64,000 nucleotides of DNA from NCBI RefSeq assembly GCF_900112045.1, contig NZ_FOJW01000005.1:209644-273643 (forward strand), read 5' to 3'. The position numbers were made by a program, and so were the translations under genes. Of this stretch, positions 25,615 through 35,470 are shown one piece after another. The notes below the pieces were generated by a model. That model saw nothing but the letters and a program-made list of their open reading frames with translations. It did not search any database and was not told the DNA's origin. Source of the stretch: Lentibacillus halodurans. GTDB lineage: Bacteria; Bacillota; Bacilli; Bacillales; Amphibacillaceae. The number at the start of each line of letters is the position of its first letter. The stretch's first letter is position 1.

Positions 25615-26838
25615 ATGAGGCAGAAGGGGTTTTTTGAAAGACTAAGAACACTTGGGCCAGGAACACTTGTTGCAGCGTCTATTATCGGCCCTGGTACGGT
25701 TACAACGGCTTCTGCTACAGGGGCGGAATTCGGCTATGTACTCATTTGGGCACTAGCCTTTTCAATCATTGCGACAATGTTCCTGCAAGAAATGGTTACC
25801 AGGCTGGGAATTGTAAGCAGAAAAGAACTTGGTACTGTAATGCAGGGGCAGTTCAGTCATCCGGTACTAAAAGTGGTAACGGTTATACTTATTATTACTG
25901 CGATTTTGATTGGTAATGCTGCCTATGAAACCGGTAATATTACCGGTGGGGCCATTGGGTTGGCGACAATTACCGGTGTTCCTGTATCTGCTTGGAGCTT
26001 ACTCATTGGTATTGCGGCCGGTCTCTTACTGTGGACAGGTAACTACAAGTTCATTGAAAAGGTTTTTATCGTACTCATTCTCACCATGAGTTTTTGTTTC
26101 GTGATAACAGCAATCGTCGTGCGGCCTGATATCGGTTCTATGTTTGCAGGGATATTCATTCCCTCAGTACCGGATGGAGCAGGATTATTGGTAATATCGC
26201 TTATAGGGACAACCATCGTACCCTATACGCTGTTTTTACAAACTTCCACAGTTCAAGAGCGTTGGAAAGGCAAAGATGCTATAAAAGACGGCCGGTTTGA
26301 CGTCATCGCGTCTATGGTTATTTGTGGGGTCATTTCAATCGCCATTGTTTTAACCGCAGCTGCTGCGTTTCCGATTGGAACAGCGCTTGATAACCCGGCT
26401 CAAATGGCAGTTCAGCTGGAACCTTTACTTGGTTCTTGGGCCAAGTATATTTTTTCTATCGGGATTTTTGCAGCCGGGATCACGTCTTCGATGACAGCGG
26501 CATTGGCAGCAGCGTATGCTACATCCGGCGCACTGGGCTGGGAGCGTCACTTAAAATCTACTCGCTTTCGGCTGGTTTGGTTATCAATTATATTGGTTGG
26601 TGTTATTTTTGCAAGCTTAGGATATGAGCCGATTCAAGTAATTCTGTTCGCCCAATATGCGAATGGATTAATATTACCAGTTATCGTTCTGCTGCTCATG
26701 GTGGTTATGAATAATAAAAAACTACTCGGTGAGTATGTGAACCGGACGTGGATAAATGTAGCTGGCTGGTTGATTTTCGTAATAACGGTGATATTAGCAC
26801 TGCAATCGTTCGGTATACTCGATTGGTTATTCAATTAA
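25615..26838 (+). CDS. ycsG: Divergent NRAMP-like transporter, YcsG type
   Basis: 407 residues with about eleven helices in the NRAMP fold. Canonical NRAMP metal transporters carry DPGN in helix 1 and MPH in helix 6. Here the matching places read GPGT (SIIGPGTVTT, about residues 22-31) and VPYT (TTIVPYTLFLQT), so the metal ligands Asp, Asn, Met and His are gone. It leads the operon pxpB-pxpA-pxpC, the same company ycsG keeps in B. subtilis. A 5-oxoproline or amino-acid transport role is therefore more plausible than manganese uptake (inference). ATG behind CAGGAGGGG. Confidence 0.8.
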   Translation: MRQKGFFERLRTLGPGTLVAASIIGPGTVTTASATGAEFGYVLIWALAFSIIATMFLQEMVTRLGIVSRKELGTVMQGQFSHPVLKVVTVILIITAILIGNAAYETGNITGGAIGLATITGVPVSAWSLLIGIAAGLLLWTGNYKFIEKVFIVLILTMSFCFVITAIVVRPDIGSMFAGIFIPSVPDGAGLLVISLIGTTIVPYTLFLQTSTVQERWKGKDAIKDGRFDVIASMVICGVISIAIVLTAAAAFPIGTALDNPAQMAVQLEPLLGSWAKYIFSIGIFAAGITSSMTAALAAAYATSGALGWERHLKSTRFRLVWLSIILVGVIFASLGYEPIQVILFAQYANGLILPVIVLLLMVVMNNKKLLGEYVNRTWINVAGWLIFVITVILALQSFGILDWLFN

Positions 26839-26862
26839 GCTTTTTACAGAAGGTGATCTAAT

Positions 26863-27588
26863 ATGACAAACATCACGTGTCAACCAGCAGGAGATACAGC
26901 TATTCGAGTGACATTTCATGAAAAGGTGTCTCCTGAATTAAACCGCAACATCAAATCTTTTTGTAAAAAATTAAAAGAACAAGCCGTTAAGGGTGTGATC
27001 GAATGGGTACCTGCATATCATTCAGTAATTGTGTATTACCATCCTTACCACATTTCATATGAGAATCTCCGTGATATTCTGTTGAATTTGGCCAACAAGG
27101 ACTTACAGCTTGATGAGGAATCATCAACACTCGTGAAAATACCTGTATTGTACGGCGGCAAAATCGGACCGGATATCGTACAAGTGGCTGAGAATAGCGG
27201 GCTAAGTGAACAAAACGTAATTGAAAAACATTCAAGTGTGGATTACCTTATTTATATGATTGGCTTTTTGCCTGGTTTCCCGTATCTTGGAGGATTACCG
27301 GAAACATTGGCCACACCGCGGCTGAATAATCCGAGAAGTCATGTTCCTGAAGGATCGATCGGCATTGCCGGCAATCAAACAGGGATATATCCATTGGCGT
27401 CACCAGGGGGTTGGAATTTGATTGGGAAAACACCTGTTCAATTATTTAACCCGGATCGTGAGGAGCCGTTTTTGTACAGGGCAGGTGACAGAATAAGGTT
27501 CGTGCCCATTTCAAAACGAGACTACGACAAAATCAAAAAACAAGTTGTTCACAATACGTTTCAAATTGAAAAGGAAGTGATCGGATGA
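26863..27588 (+). CDS. pxpB: 5-oxoprolinase subunit B (KipI family)
   Basis: Part of the ATP-dependent 5-oxoprolinase PxpABC that opens pyroglutamate to glutamate. 241 residues; family marks GFLPGFPYLGGLP (about residues 134-146), NQTGIYPLASPGGWNLIGKT. In B. subtilis the homologue KipI also inhibits the sporulation kinase KinA. ATG behind AGAAGGTG; the stop overlaps the pxpA start (ATGA). Confidence 0.93.
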   Translation: MTNITCQPAGDTAIRVTFHEKVSPELNRNIKSFCKKLKEQAVKGVIEWVPAYHSVIVYYHPYHISYENLRDILLNLANKDLQLDEESSTLVKIPVLYGGKIGPDIVQVAENSGLSEQNVIEKHSSVDYLIYMIGFLPGFPYLGGLPETLATPRLNNPRSHVPEGSIGIAGNQTGIYPLASPGGWNLIGKTPVQLFNPDREEPFLYRAGDRIRFVPISKRDYDKIKKQVVHNTFQIEKEVIG

Positions 27589-28352
27589 CAGGCTATCAAA
27601 TTGATTTGAACAGTGACATTGGTGAAAGTTTCGGCCATTATACAATTGGCCTGGATGAAGACGTGTTGAAAGTGATAACATCAGCCAATATCGCTTGCGG
27701 TTATCATGCAGGTGATCATCATACGATGTACACTACCGTTAAAACAGCGAAAGCAAATGGTATTGGAATCGGTGCTCATCCTGGATTGCCTGATTTGCAG
27801 GGATTTGGACGGCGGCATATCACGGTTGATCCGGAAGATGTTTACCATTTTGTTACCTATCAAATCGGTGCATTAAAAGGCTTTTGTCATGTGCACAATG
27901 TCGAGATGAATCATGTGAAAGCACATGGAGCTCTTTATAATATGGCAGCGACTGATCCCGCCATTGCTGATGCGATTGCTAAAGCTGTTAAAAACGTTGA
28001 CAATACCCTTATTTTATTCGGTCTGTCAGGAAGTGAATTGATTCGTGCTGGACAAAACCATGGTCTGATGACTGCTTCAGAAGTGTTTGCCGATCGGACA
28101 TATCAGCCAAATGGAATGCTGACCCCACGTTCAGAGGAAGAGGCCATGATAATGGACCCGGATCAAGCGGTACAACAGGTGCTGCAAATGATTTACGATA
28201 ACCGAGTTGTGGCTGTTGATGGAACACCTGTTGACATTGAAGCTGATACGGTTTGTGTTCACGGTGATAATCCGCACGCCCTGAAATTTGTTGAACAATT
28301 GCGCGGGCGCTTATCTGAGAAAGGAATCGACATTCGGCGTGTCGGTGCATAA
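27585..28352 (+). CDS. pxpA: 5-oxoprolinase subunit A (LamB/YcsF family)
   Basis: 255 residues. Clear YcsF marks: DLNSDIGESFGHY (residues 5-17), ANIACGYHAGDH and VKAHGALYN. It forms the 5-oxoprolinase with PxpB and PxpC, which are encoded on either side with overlapping ends, so the three are translated as a unit. Confidence 0.95.
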   Translation: MTGYQIDLNSDIGESFGHYTIGLDEDVLKVITSANIACGYHAGDHHTMYTTVKTAKANGIGIGAHPGLPDLQGFGRRHITVDPEDVYHFVTYQIGALKGFCHVHNVEMNHVKAHGALYNMAATDPAIADAIAKAVKNVDNTLILFGLSGSELIRAGQNHGLMTASEVFADRTYQPNGMLTPRSEEEAMIMDPDQAVQQVLQMIYDNRVVAVDGTPVDIEADTVCVHGDNPHALKFVEQLRGRLSEKGIDIRRVGA

Positions 28353-29286
28353 TCCATTGTTACAGCCACTTTTCAAATTCAGAAACATAGGATTGCAAAC
28401 CACGTTTCAAGACATAGGACGACAAGGTCTCCAACAATATGGCGTTGTCGTTTCCGGTGCAATGGATCCATTTTCTTTGCAGGTAGCGAATTTGCTTGTT
28501 GGCAACTCCCGGGATGAAGGCACCCTTGAGATAGCGTTGATGGGACCGGAACTTGATGTATTAGCACCAGCTGTCATATCAATTTGTGGTGCCGATTTAA
28601 GCCCTGCAGTCAATGGCAGAAGGGCACCCATGTGGAAAGCGTTTAAAGTCCAGGAAGGTGACCGGATTTCTTTTGGCCGCCCTTTATCGGGAGTACGTGC
28701 CTACCTTGCTGTTGCGGGCGGGTATGACATACCGGTTATAATGGGGAGCAAATCCACATATGAACGGGCCAATATTGGAACGGTCATTAAAAAGGATATG
28801 GTTATCAATGGATTCCGTGTAAGGGGTCGTCCCGGTGTGGGGCTAAAACATGCTGTTATCCCAGATTATCCTCATACAAGGACTATCAGAGTGATGGACG
28901 GCCCTGATATTGATCGGTTTACTGAAGAGGGAATTGAATCATTTTATAATCAGCAGCATAAAATCAAACCTGAATCAGATCGAATGGGTTATCGATTAGA
29001 GTCAATGGAGATTCCGCATAAACATGGTGCCGATATATGGTCTGACGCTGTACCAATTGGAACCATACAAGTACCATCAAATGGGCAGCCAATCATCCTA
29101 ATGGCGGATCGGCAAACAACCGGGGGCTATACGCGAATTGCCACAGTTATCTCCGTTGATATACCGAAAGTGGCACAACTGCCCCCGGGCGGTAAAATAT
29201 ACTTCAAGCCGGTTAACGTAAATCAAGCACAGAATCTGTCTATTCAAGAAGAAAAATTTTTTCGGGTACTGGAAATGGGTGTTTAA
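28339..29286 (+). CDS. pxpC: 5-oxoprolinase subunit C (KipA/AHS2 family)
   Basis: About 315 residues of the biotin-dependent-carboxyltransferase-like AHS2 family: TFQDIGRQGLQQYGV near the N terminus, GAMDPFSLQVANLLVGN, and QTTGGYTRIATVI. The frame is open from upstream inside pxpA; GTG 28339 has AAAGGAA 13 bases before it, with GTG 28345 and TTG 28357 as alternatives. Completes the PxpABC enzyme. Confidence 0.9.
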   Translation: MSVHNPLLQPLFKFRNIGLQTTFQDIGRQGLQQYGVVVSGAMDPFSLQVANLLVGNSRDEGTLEIALMGPELDVLAPAVISICGADLSPAVNGRRAPMWKAFKVQEGDRISFGRPLSGVRAYLAVAGGYDIPVIMGSKSTYERANIGTVIKKDMVINGFRVRGRPGVGLKHAVIPDYPHTRTIRVMDGPDIDRFTEEGIESFYNQQHKIKPESDRMGYRLESMEIPHKHGADIWSDAVPIGTIQVPSNGQPIILMADRQTTGGYTRIATVISVDIPKVAQLPPGGKIYFKPVNVNQAQNLSIQEEKFFRVLEMGV

Positions 29287-29350
29287 ACTATATTCAGGGA
29301 CGTCTATTAATAGCGCAAAAACAGAAAAAGGCAGGGAGGCAGGCAATGCA

Positions 29351-30307
29351 ATGATTTCAATGAAAAATATAGACGATGCTGCCGGCAGTATAGCAGACGT
29401 AATCCACCGGACACCTGTACTAACGTCTCATACATTGTCGGTGTTGAGTGATAAACGAATGTTTTTAAAGGGTGAGCATTTACAGCTAACGGGGGCTTTT
29501 AAAATTAGAGGTGCAACAAACAAAGTGAAGGCGGTTGCTAAAGAAGGGGCACAGCATATCGTTACTGCATCATCAGGCAATCATGGTCAGGCAGTTGCAT
29601 ATATTGCAGAAAAACTTGGCCTGCAGGCAACCATTGTTGTACCTGAAAATGCTGTCTCAAGTAAAGTGGCAGCGATCCGTGGTTATGGCGCAAATGTTAT
29701 TGCCTATGGAACAACGTCGACGGAGCGCTTAAACAAGGCCGAATCACTAATAGCAGAGCAGAAGGCAGTGTTCATTCCGCCTTACGATGATCCCTTCATT
29801 ATGGCGGGTCAGGGTACTATTGGAGTCGAAATACTCGAACAAATTCCTGATGTCGATGTTGTTTACGTACCTGTTGGGGGAGGAGGACTTATTTCTGGTA
29901 TCTCGACAGCTATTAAAGAATCAAAGCCCGGTATCAAAGTGATTGGTGTTGAACCCGAACAGGCAAATGATACATCTCTATCAATAAAACGAGACGAAAT
30001 TACCGCTATTGACCATATCGACACAATAGCCGACGGACTTAGGACATCGCAGCCTGGTGCTCTCACGTTTCCTGTGATCCAGAAATACGTGGATGATATA
30101 GTGCTTGTTACCGAAGATGAGATAAAAGAGGCGTTTGTATTTGTTCTTGAGCGCATGAAGCAGCTGATTGAACCCTCTGCTGCTGTGGCGGTTGCTGCAG
30201 CCATGACGAATAAGGCGGGCTTATATGGACGAAACGTCTGTTCCGTTATTTCAGGTGGTAATGCAGCACGGGAACAGATCGCGAGTCTTCTTTTGCAGGC
30301 AGAATAG
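29351..30307 (+). CDS. Threonine/serine dehydratase, PLP fold type II
   Basis: Deaminates threonine or serine to the 2-oxoacid (or acts as a serine racemase; the families overlap). About 318 residues, so it lacks the ACT regulatory domain of biosynthetic IlvA and looks catabolic. Seen: PLP lysine in GAFKIRGATNK (about residue 47), SSGNHGQAVA, and the phosphate loop VGGGGLISG. ATG 29351 lies behind GGGAGG; the frame is open further upstream but without a better start. Last gene of the 5-oxoprolinase unit: glutamate and threonine/serine degradation side by side. Confidence 0.87.
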   Translation: MISMKNIDDAAGSIADVIHRTPVLTSHTLSVLSDKRMFLKGEHLQLTGAFKIRGATNKVKAVAKEGAQHIVTASSGNHGQAVAYIAEKLGLQATIVVPENAVSSKVAAIRGYGANVIAYGTTSTERLNKAESLIAEQKAVFIPPYDDPFIMAGQGTIGVEILEQIPDVDVVYVPVGGGGLISGISTAIKESKPGIKVIGVEPEQANDTSLSIKRDEITAIDHIDTIADGLRTSQPGALTFPVIQKYVDDIVLVTEDEIKEAFVFVLERMKQLIEPSAAVAVAAAMTNKAGLYGRNVCSVISGGNAAREQIASLLLQAE

Positions 30308-30812
30308 GTGATTCGTTTCAATCGAAGTGTTTTCAAAATTGGGAGAAATGATGGGGTGCATGTGGTTTTTTAGCTCATGTTTTTAAATTCAGCAGCGGAA
30401 TCGGTAAACTTTGGCTCAAGACGGTTCTATTTTCAATTATGCCTGGAGGAAGTTTTAAGGTTTCTTATAATATAGATGAGGTTCATCTGATGGCCTTTAT
30501 CAAAAACACGACGAGGCTATACATAATTTAAAGGTCTGCTTTTTGTGGGCTTTTTTTGTATATCAGTTGAGGAATCATATTTAGAGCTTTTCCTTACATA
30601 ATATTCGGGGTACGCAGTCAAAATTGAAGACTGAGTTGTTAACTTGTGGAACATCAGGGTATCGAAATCATAGATTGATAAAATGACGCATCCATGATAG
30701 TTTAAAAATAATTAAACACATCAAATTAGTATGAATTAATAAGGGAAGTGATAAAGTAGAATAAAGACATTTATTGTTCATCACGAAAATTTTTAAGAAA
30801 GGGGTTTGTTTT
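30308..30812. other. Intergenic stretch with an oxidase relic and a weak hairpin
   Basis: Holds the oxidase 3' relic at 30358-30427 and a G-U-rich hairpin at 30530-30557 followed by seven T, possibly the terminator of the preceding operon. No intact gene seen. Confidence 0.45.
30358..30427 (+). pseudogene. Relic of the 3' part of a sarcosine-oxidase-type gene
   Basis: About 70 bases resemble the FAD-binding C-terminal coding region of the oxidase gene at 12471 (shared string TTTTAAATTCAGCAG; compare 13485-13550). Nothing else of the gene is left. Confidence 0.6.
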
Positions 30813-32453
30813 GTGTTAAAGTTTAGAACATTATTGTTATTTTTAAGCTCAATCCTGCTTACGGTTTCTTTATCGGTTCCCGTTGTTGCTTCTTCTGAGC
30901 CATATTATGGAAAAGAATATTCACAGCCTGAACAAGTGCTGGATTCTTACCCTGATCCGGGTGCAGACTTTGATACACCGGCTTTCACCACTGACGGAAA
31001 AAGTTTTACATCTCAAGAGGAAATGATGGATTTTGTTCGTGATTTGGATGCAAAAAAGCGTTTCATAGAAATGACGATCATTGGAGAATCAGTTGAAGGA
31101 AGAAAAGTTCCGATGCTTGAATTTAAAAAAGGAAATAATTCAAAACAAAAACCAACAGTTTGGATACATAGCCAAATTCATGGCAATGAACCAGCTGCGG
31201 GTGAGACGGCACTAGTTATAGCCAACAAATTAGCTGGTAAACGTGGTGAAAAAATTCTCGACAAAATCAATGTTGTGATGGTACCTAGAGTCAATGTCGA
31301 TGGTTCCTACCATTTTCAGAGACAGAACGTAACCGGCTTAGATCTCAACCGTGACCACATCAAATTGGAATCTCCGGTGATTAAAGCAGTCCATAAAGCT
31401 TTTAATGACAAGCAGCCCGAGGTATCAATTGTCGGACACGAATACGGTATAAAACACAATAGCCAACTTTTTAAAGATATTGGGGAACAGGGGTCGCTTG
31501 CGTATCATGATATTTTATTGCAATCAGGCAGAAATTTGGGCATACCTGAGCAAATTCGGGATATGTCATTTGATCTCTTTATCTCGAATGCCAGAGACAA
31601 ATTGACAGAACGTGGTTATTCCAATGATATATATTACACGGTTGCTGGACGTAATGAAGAAGGACAGCTAATCATAAATGAACCTACTTATGGTGCGGAT
31701 AGAGGCCCAAGTAATTTAGGCCTGCAGCCCGCGATTTCGTTTATTACGGAAACAAGAGGTATTGGAATCGGCAGGGAGTCATTTGAAAGACGTGTCGGAT
31801 CGGCGGTAACGGCACAAATGAGTATACTGGAAACAACAGCACAGCATTCAAAAACGGTTAAAAAAGTAGTAGAAAATGCGCGGAAGAATACTGTGAAAAA
31901 TGGGAGAAAAGCAGATACAGACGATAAAGTTGCTATAACGATGGAAAGGAAACAGGTGAATGACCAGGATTTCACGGTTACTGATATTGCAACGGGGGAG
32001 TCCGTGGACCTTAAAGTTGAATATTTGAGCTCTACACAAGCAATTCCGACCTTGGAAAGAGTACGTCCGACCAAATACATTATGCCACCCGAATATGACG
32101 AGCTGGCGGATAAATTTAAATTGATGGGTGTAGATGTTGCGAAAACAAAAAAACCTATGAAACTTGAAGTGGAAACCTATACTGTGACCGATAAAGAAGT
32201 GGATGAATGGGAATTTGAGGGCGTTAACCAAGTGCACGTCGAAACTGAAGTTACATCCCAGGAAGTTGATATACCTGAGGGAAGTTACGTTTATTCGATG
32301 GCTCAACCAACTTCAAACAAACTTCCAGTTACACTCGAGCCGGAATCCCCAGCCAGTTTTGTGACATGGGATTATATTCCAAGCGAAGTTGGGGATACCC
32401 TGCCTATTTACCGATTTATGAAGGAAAGAGCGTTGCCTGTACAACTGGATTGA
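30813..32453 (+). CDS. Secreted M14 family zinc carboxypeptidase (copy 2)
   Basis: 546 residues from GTG 30813, which lies eight bases behind AAAGGGG and gives a clean signal peptide (VLKFRTLLLFLSSILLTV, cleavage near VVASS). The frame is open further upstream without a better start. M14 marks: zinc ligands in QIHGNEPAAGE, GHEYGIK, and the catalytic glutamate in SFITETRGIG. A C-terminal region of about 170 residues follows the peptidase domain and lacks a motif I know. It differs strongly from copy 1 at 15214, so the two are distinct family members, not a recent duplication. Confidence 0.87.
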   Translation: MLKFRTLLLFLSSILLTVSLSVPVVASSEPYYGKEYSQPEQVLDSYPDPGADFDTPAFTTDGKSFTSQEEMMDFVRDLDAKKRFIEMTIIGESVEGRKVPMLEFKKGNNSKQKPTVWIHSQIHGNEPAAGETALVIANKLAGKRGEKILDKINVVMVPRVNVDGSYHFQRQNVTGLDLNRDHIKLESPVIKAVHKAFNDKQPEVSIVGHEYGIKHNSQLFKDIGEQGSLAYHDILLQSGRNLGIPEQIRDMSFDLFISNARDKLTERGYSNDIYYTVAGRNEEGQLIINEPTYGADRGPSNLGLQPAISFITETRGIGIGRESFERRVGSAVTAQMSILETTAQHSKTVKKVVENARKNTVKNGRKADTDDKVAITMERKQVNDQDFTVTDIATGESVDLKVEYLSSTQAIPTLERVRPTKYIMPPEYDELADKFKLMGVDVAKTKKPMKLEVETYTVTDKEVDEWEFEGVNQVHVETEVTSQEVDIPEGSYVYSMAQPTSNKLPVTLEPESPASFVTWDYIPSEVGDTLPIYRFMKERALPVQLD

Positions 32454-32526
32454 GTAAAAAGATATGGAGATCCTGCTATAATCAGCCATTTATAGCCAGT
32501 TTAATGAGAGGTCCTTAAGGGGCCTT

Positions 32527-32606
32527 CATCTGTTATCCTGGCAGAAATTATGTTAAAGTTTTGGAGTTTTTTAGATCCGATGCTGTTCTTACCGATCAGG
32601 AATTGA
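32527..32606 (+). pseudogene. Relic of the small membrane gene 3' end (third copy)
   Basis: About 80 bases align with 14912-14990 and the end of 24856-25314 (shared GGCAGAAATTAT, then TTAGA.CCGATGCTGTTCT). The part after the stop matches the decayed copy at 14.95 kb, not the intact gene, so these two relics share an origin. Confidence 0.65.
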
Positions 32607-32680
32607 GTGGAACATGAGGTTTTTATCGTCATTTCAAATTTCGGGCGTAGTGATATTTATCACCGACAGCATCATAGTAT

Positions 32681-32729
32681 CAAAAAAGAACCTTACCGTA
32701 TCATTCAAAAATGAATGATACTGGTAAGG
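32681..32729 (-). terminator. Terminator of the iadA-nhaC operon
   Basis: A 17-base stem with one bulge (TATCATTCA / TGAATGATA, then CCTTACC / GGTAAGG). On the minus strand it is followed by TTCTTTTTTG, so it serves the minus-strand operon that ends at 32833. Confidence 0.8.
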
Positions 32730-32832
32730 CCGAATTTTGTCCAACAAGTTCTATAGGATTATTCAATAAGCGTAGAACTGAGTAGGAAAAGCCAGAAATA
32801 TACTAGTCTCTGAAAAATTGTTTTAAGGCATA

Positions 32833-34278
32833 TTAAAGAACCGTCTTATCTTCTGGCTCATTAAAACTGTCTGCTTCAACATCTTTTGCAATTCCAAGTC
32901 CTGTGTATCCAAGTGTGATGGCAAAGATGAAGCCGACATAACACAAAATCGCCCATGGTGCATAGCTGAGGGTAGAGACGCCAAGTGTCCCTGCCATAAA
33001 TACTCCTGCAGAAGACCAAGGAACGAGCGGCACAACAACAGTGCCGGAGTCTTCTAGAGTCCGTGAAAGGTTTTTTGCACGTAATTTATTTTTCTGATAC
33101 GTATCTTTATAAATTTCCCCAGGTACAATAATAGAGAGATACGAATTTCCGGTGACAAGTGCCATCGTTATACACGAGAGCACAGTTGTCAAAATCAGAT
33201 CTCCCGTTCGTTTAACAATTTTCATAAGGGTTTGAATGATGACTTCAAGCGAACCCGATTTTGTTATAATTCCTGCAAAAATAAAAGCACTAAAGGCAAT
33301 TAAAACAACTCCTGTCATGGATTGCATACCGCCTTGATTCACAAGTCTTGTCACTTCCCATATAACACCGTCTGCATCAAAATTTGTACGGTTCACCATG
33401 GATACATCAAATCCTGATACCGTTGATGCAAAAATGTCGACAGCGTTAAATCCTTGTATGAATTTTCCCAAAAGCGCAGCAATAAAAGATGAAAGGATAA
33501 TGGTCGGCAATGTTGGTTTTTTTCCAATAGATCCATATAGAATGATAGCCGGAGGAAGCAGCAGCCAAATACTCCAATCAAACATTTCCGTCAACGTTTG
33601 AAGCATTACATTCATTGTTTCCGGTGTGGAAACATTATCTGCAGATAAGTTGAAACCAACAAATAAATATACCAGAATACTGACAACAGCTGCAGGGATG
33701 GTTGTCCAAAGCATATGGCGGATGTGCTCATATAATTCACTTCCAGCCGCCACAGGAGCAAGGTTCGTTGTATCTGAAAGCGGTGACAATTTATCCCCAA
33801 AATAGGCACCCGCTACAATTGCCCCGGCAGTTGCCGGCAAGTTGGCACCTAGTCCCGTTGCAATCCCCATTAATGCAACACCAACAGTACCAGCGGAACC
33901 CCAAGAGGTTCCAGTGACAATCGAGATAATGGCAGATACGACAAATGCAATAAGTACAATAAAGGTTGGATCAATTATTTTTAACCCGTAGTATATCATC
34001 ATTGGAATCGTACCGGAAATCATCCATGCTCCAATAAGAATTCCAATGGAAATGAGGATGAGGATGGCAGGCATCGCTTGTTTAATCTTTTCTTGGATAC
34101 CTTCCATCATATCTTCCCATTTCAAGCCTAAACGAAGAGCAATGATACCTGCATATACGGAAGCTAAAATCAGTAAGGGTTCAGGATTAAAGCCATATAC
34201 GCCATAACCAATGGCTAACAACAGCAGCATAACCACGATCGGTGAAAAAGCCTCAAATAAATTCGGCTGTCTTTTCAT
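32833..34278 (-). CDS. NhaC family Na+/H+ antiporter (copy 2)
   Basis: 481 residues, about 11 helices; motifs GTSWGSAGTVGVALMG and GAYFGDKLSPLSDTT. Homologous to the protein at 16975 but diverged. ATG at 34278 behind GGAGG; it follows the isoaspartyl dipeptidase gene by about 40 bases on the same strand, so the two are one operon. It may move an amino acid or dipeptide product with Na+ (inference) rather than serve only pH control. Confidence 0.88.
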   Translation of the reverse strand: MKRQPNLFEAFSPIVVMLLLLAIGYGVYGFNPEPLLILASVYAGIIALRLGLKWEDMMEGIQEKIKQAMPAILILISIGILIGAWMISGTIPMMIYYGLKIIDPTFIVLIAFVVSAIISIVTGTSWGSAGTVGVALMGIATGLGANLPATAGAIVAGAYFGDKLSPLSDTTNLAPVAAGSELYEHIRHMLWTTIPAAVVSILVYLFVGFNLSADNVSTPETMNVMLQTLTEMFDWSIWLLLPPAIILYGSIGKKPTLPTIILSSFIAALLGKFIQGFNAVDIFASTVSGFDVSMVNRTNFDADGVIWEVTRLVNQGGMQSMTGVVLIAFSAFIFAGIITKSGSLEVIIQTLMKIVKRTGDLILTTVLSCITMALVTGNSYLSIIVPGEIYKDTYQKNKLRAKNLSRTLEDSGTVVVPLVPWSSAGVFMAGTLGVSTLSYAPWAILCYVGFIFAITLGYTGLGIAKDVEADSFNEPEDKTVL

Positions 34279-34318
34279 TGTTTTTTCCTCCTATCTATTC
34301 GGTATAACTACTAGTTTC

Positions 34319-35470
34319 TCATCTCTCGAACGTTCCTTTAACAAGAAGTTTTTCATTTTTAAACATATGACGGCCTTTCGCAAAAACATGCTGAATGGCT
34401 AGAGATTCCTTGTCTAAAATTAAGACGTCGGCATCATTTGATTCTTGGATTCTTCCTTTATTTGTCATTTTTAATACAGTTGCTGTGTTTGCAGTCACGA
34501 GCGGCAGAACTTCCTCTAAAGGAATGCCGTGATCTTTCACAGCTGCAATCACCTGCTGATACAATGTTTGAGTACTCGCCACGTCAAAACCTAAAAGATT
34601 GCCCAATTCATTAAATTTGGGCAGACTTCCATTCCCATCTGAAGATAAGGTCAGGTGCTGCATATTGCCACCGTTTTTTCTATAGTACGTAATCCACTCA
34701 CCCGTTCTATCATCTGCTGTAATATCCACGTATCCTCCTTTATTTGCAAGGCAAATTGCGTCGTCGAACAGTTCTTGACTACGGGTGATATGGGTAGCGT
34801 ATAGCTGGGAAGGAGGAATGTCATAATCCTTTAATAGTTGATGTAAAAGTGATAAATACGCTTTACCAGGGCCTGTGTGAAAATGGGTTACCCCTGCCTT
34901 TCCACTCAGCATACCGCCAACCCGTGTTTCGGCAACTAGTTTAGCCAATTCATGCAAAGAAGGCTGCCCTGAACGGGAATCTGAGATAGCAATCTCTCCT
35001 GTTCCAATGATTTTATCAATTAAAATAATGTCATCCTTTACATTTGATGTGATCGTAGTAGTTGGAACGGCGTAGTTTCCTGTATAAATAAATGCTGACA
35101 TGCCTTCTTCCTCAAGCCCCCGAGCCTTGGCAAGCAGTGATGTCATATGCCGGGTGGTGCCATCTGTACCTAAGAGACCAACTACTGTGGTAATTCCCGA
35201 TTTGACTATGTCACTGAGTTGTATTTCCGGTGTACGCGTTGCGAATCCGCCTTCTCCACCACCGCCAATTAAGTGAACATGAGGATCAATGAAGCCTGGA
35301 ACTGCAATTGATCCCTCTGCGTCGATAATCTTATATTCGATACCCAAACGCTCTATTGCCCGTTCATCTACATTACCTATCTTTGCAATTTTTTGATTGA
35401 TGAGTAAAACCGATGTTTGTCCTACTGGTTTTGGTGCGTAAATGTCTGCATTTTTAATAATTGTAATCAT
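34319..35470 (-). CDS. iadA: Isoaspartyl dipeptidase (beta-aspartyl peptidase)
   Basis: Cleaves beta-aspartyl dipeptides formed in damaged proteins. Amidohydrolase with metal motif GFIDPHVHLIGGGGEGG (about residues 56-72), the bridging carbamylated-lysine segment SGKAGVTHFHTG, the ATHITR histidine and the SSDGNGS aspartate. ATG 35470 has GGAGG at eight bases; an in-frame ATG at 35485 has no such site. About 383 residues, normal for IadA. Co-transcribed with nhaC; with two M14 peptidases nearby it suggests peptide recycling. Confidence 0.92.
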   Translation of the reverse strand: MITIIKNADIYAPKPVGQTSVLLINQKIAKIGNVDERAIERLGIEYKIIDAEGSIAVPGFIDPHVHLIGGGGEGGFATRTPEIQLSDIVKSGITTVVGLLGTDGTTRHMTSLLAKARGLEEEGMSAFIYTGNYAVPTTTITSNVKDDIILIDKIIGTGEIAISDSRSGQPSLHELAKLVAETRVGGMLSGKAGVTHFHTGPGKAYLSLLHQLLKDYDIPPSQLYATHITRSQELFDDAICLANKGGYVDITADDRTGEWITYYRKNGGNMQHLTLSSDGNGSLPKFNELGNLLGFDVASTQTLYQQVIAAVKDHGIPLEEVLPLVTANTATVLKMTNKGRIQESNDADVLILDKESLAIQHVFAKGRHMFKNEKLLVKGTFER

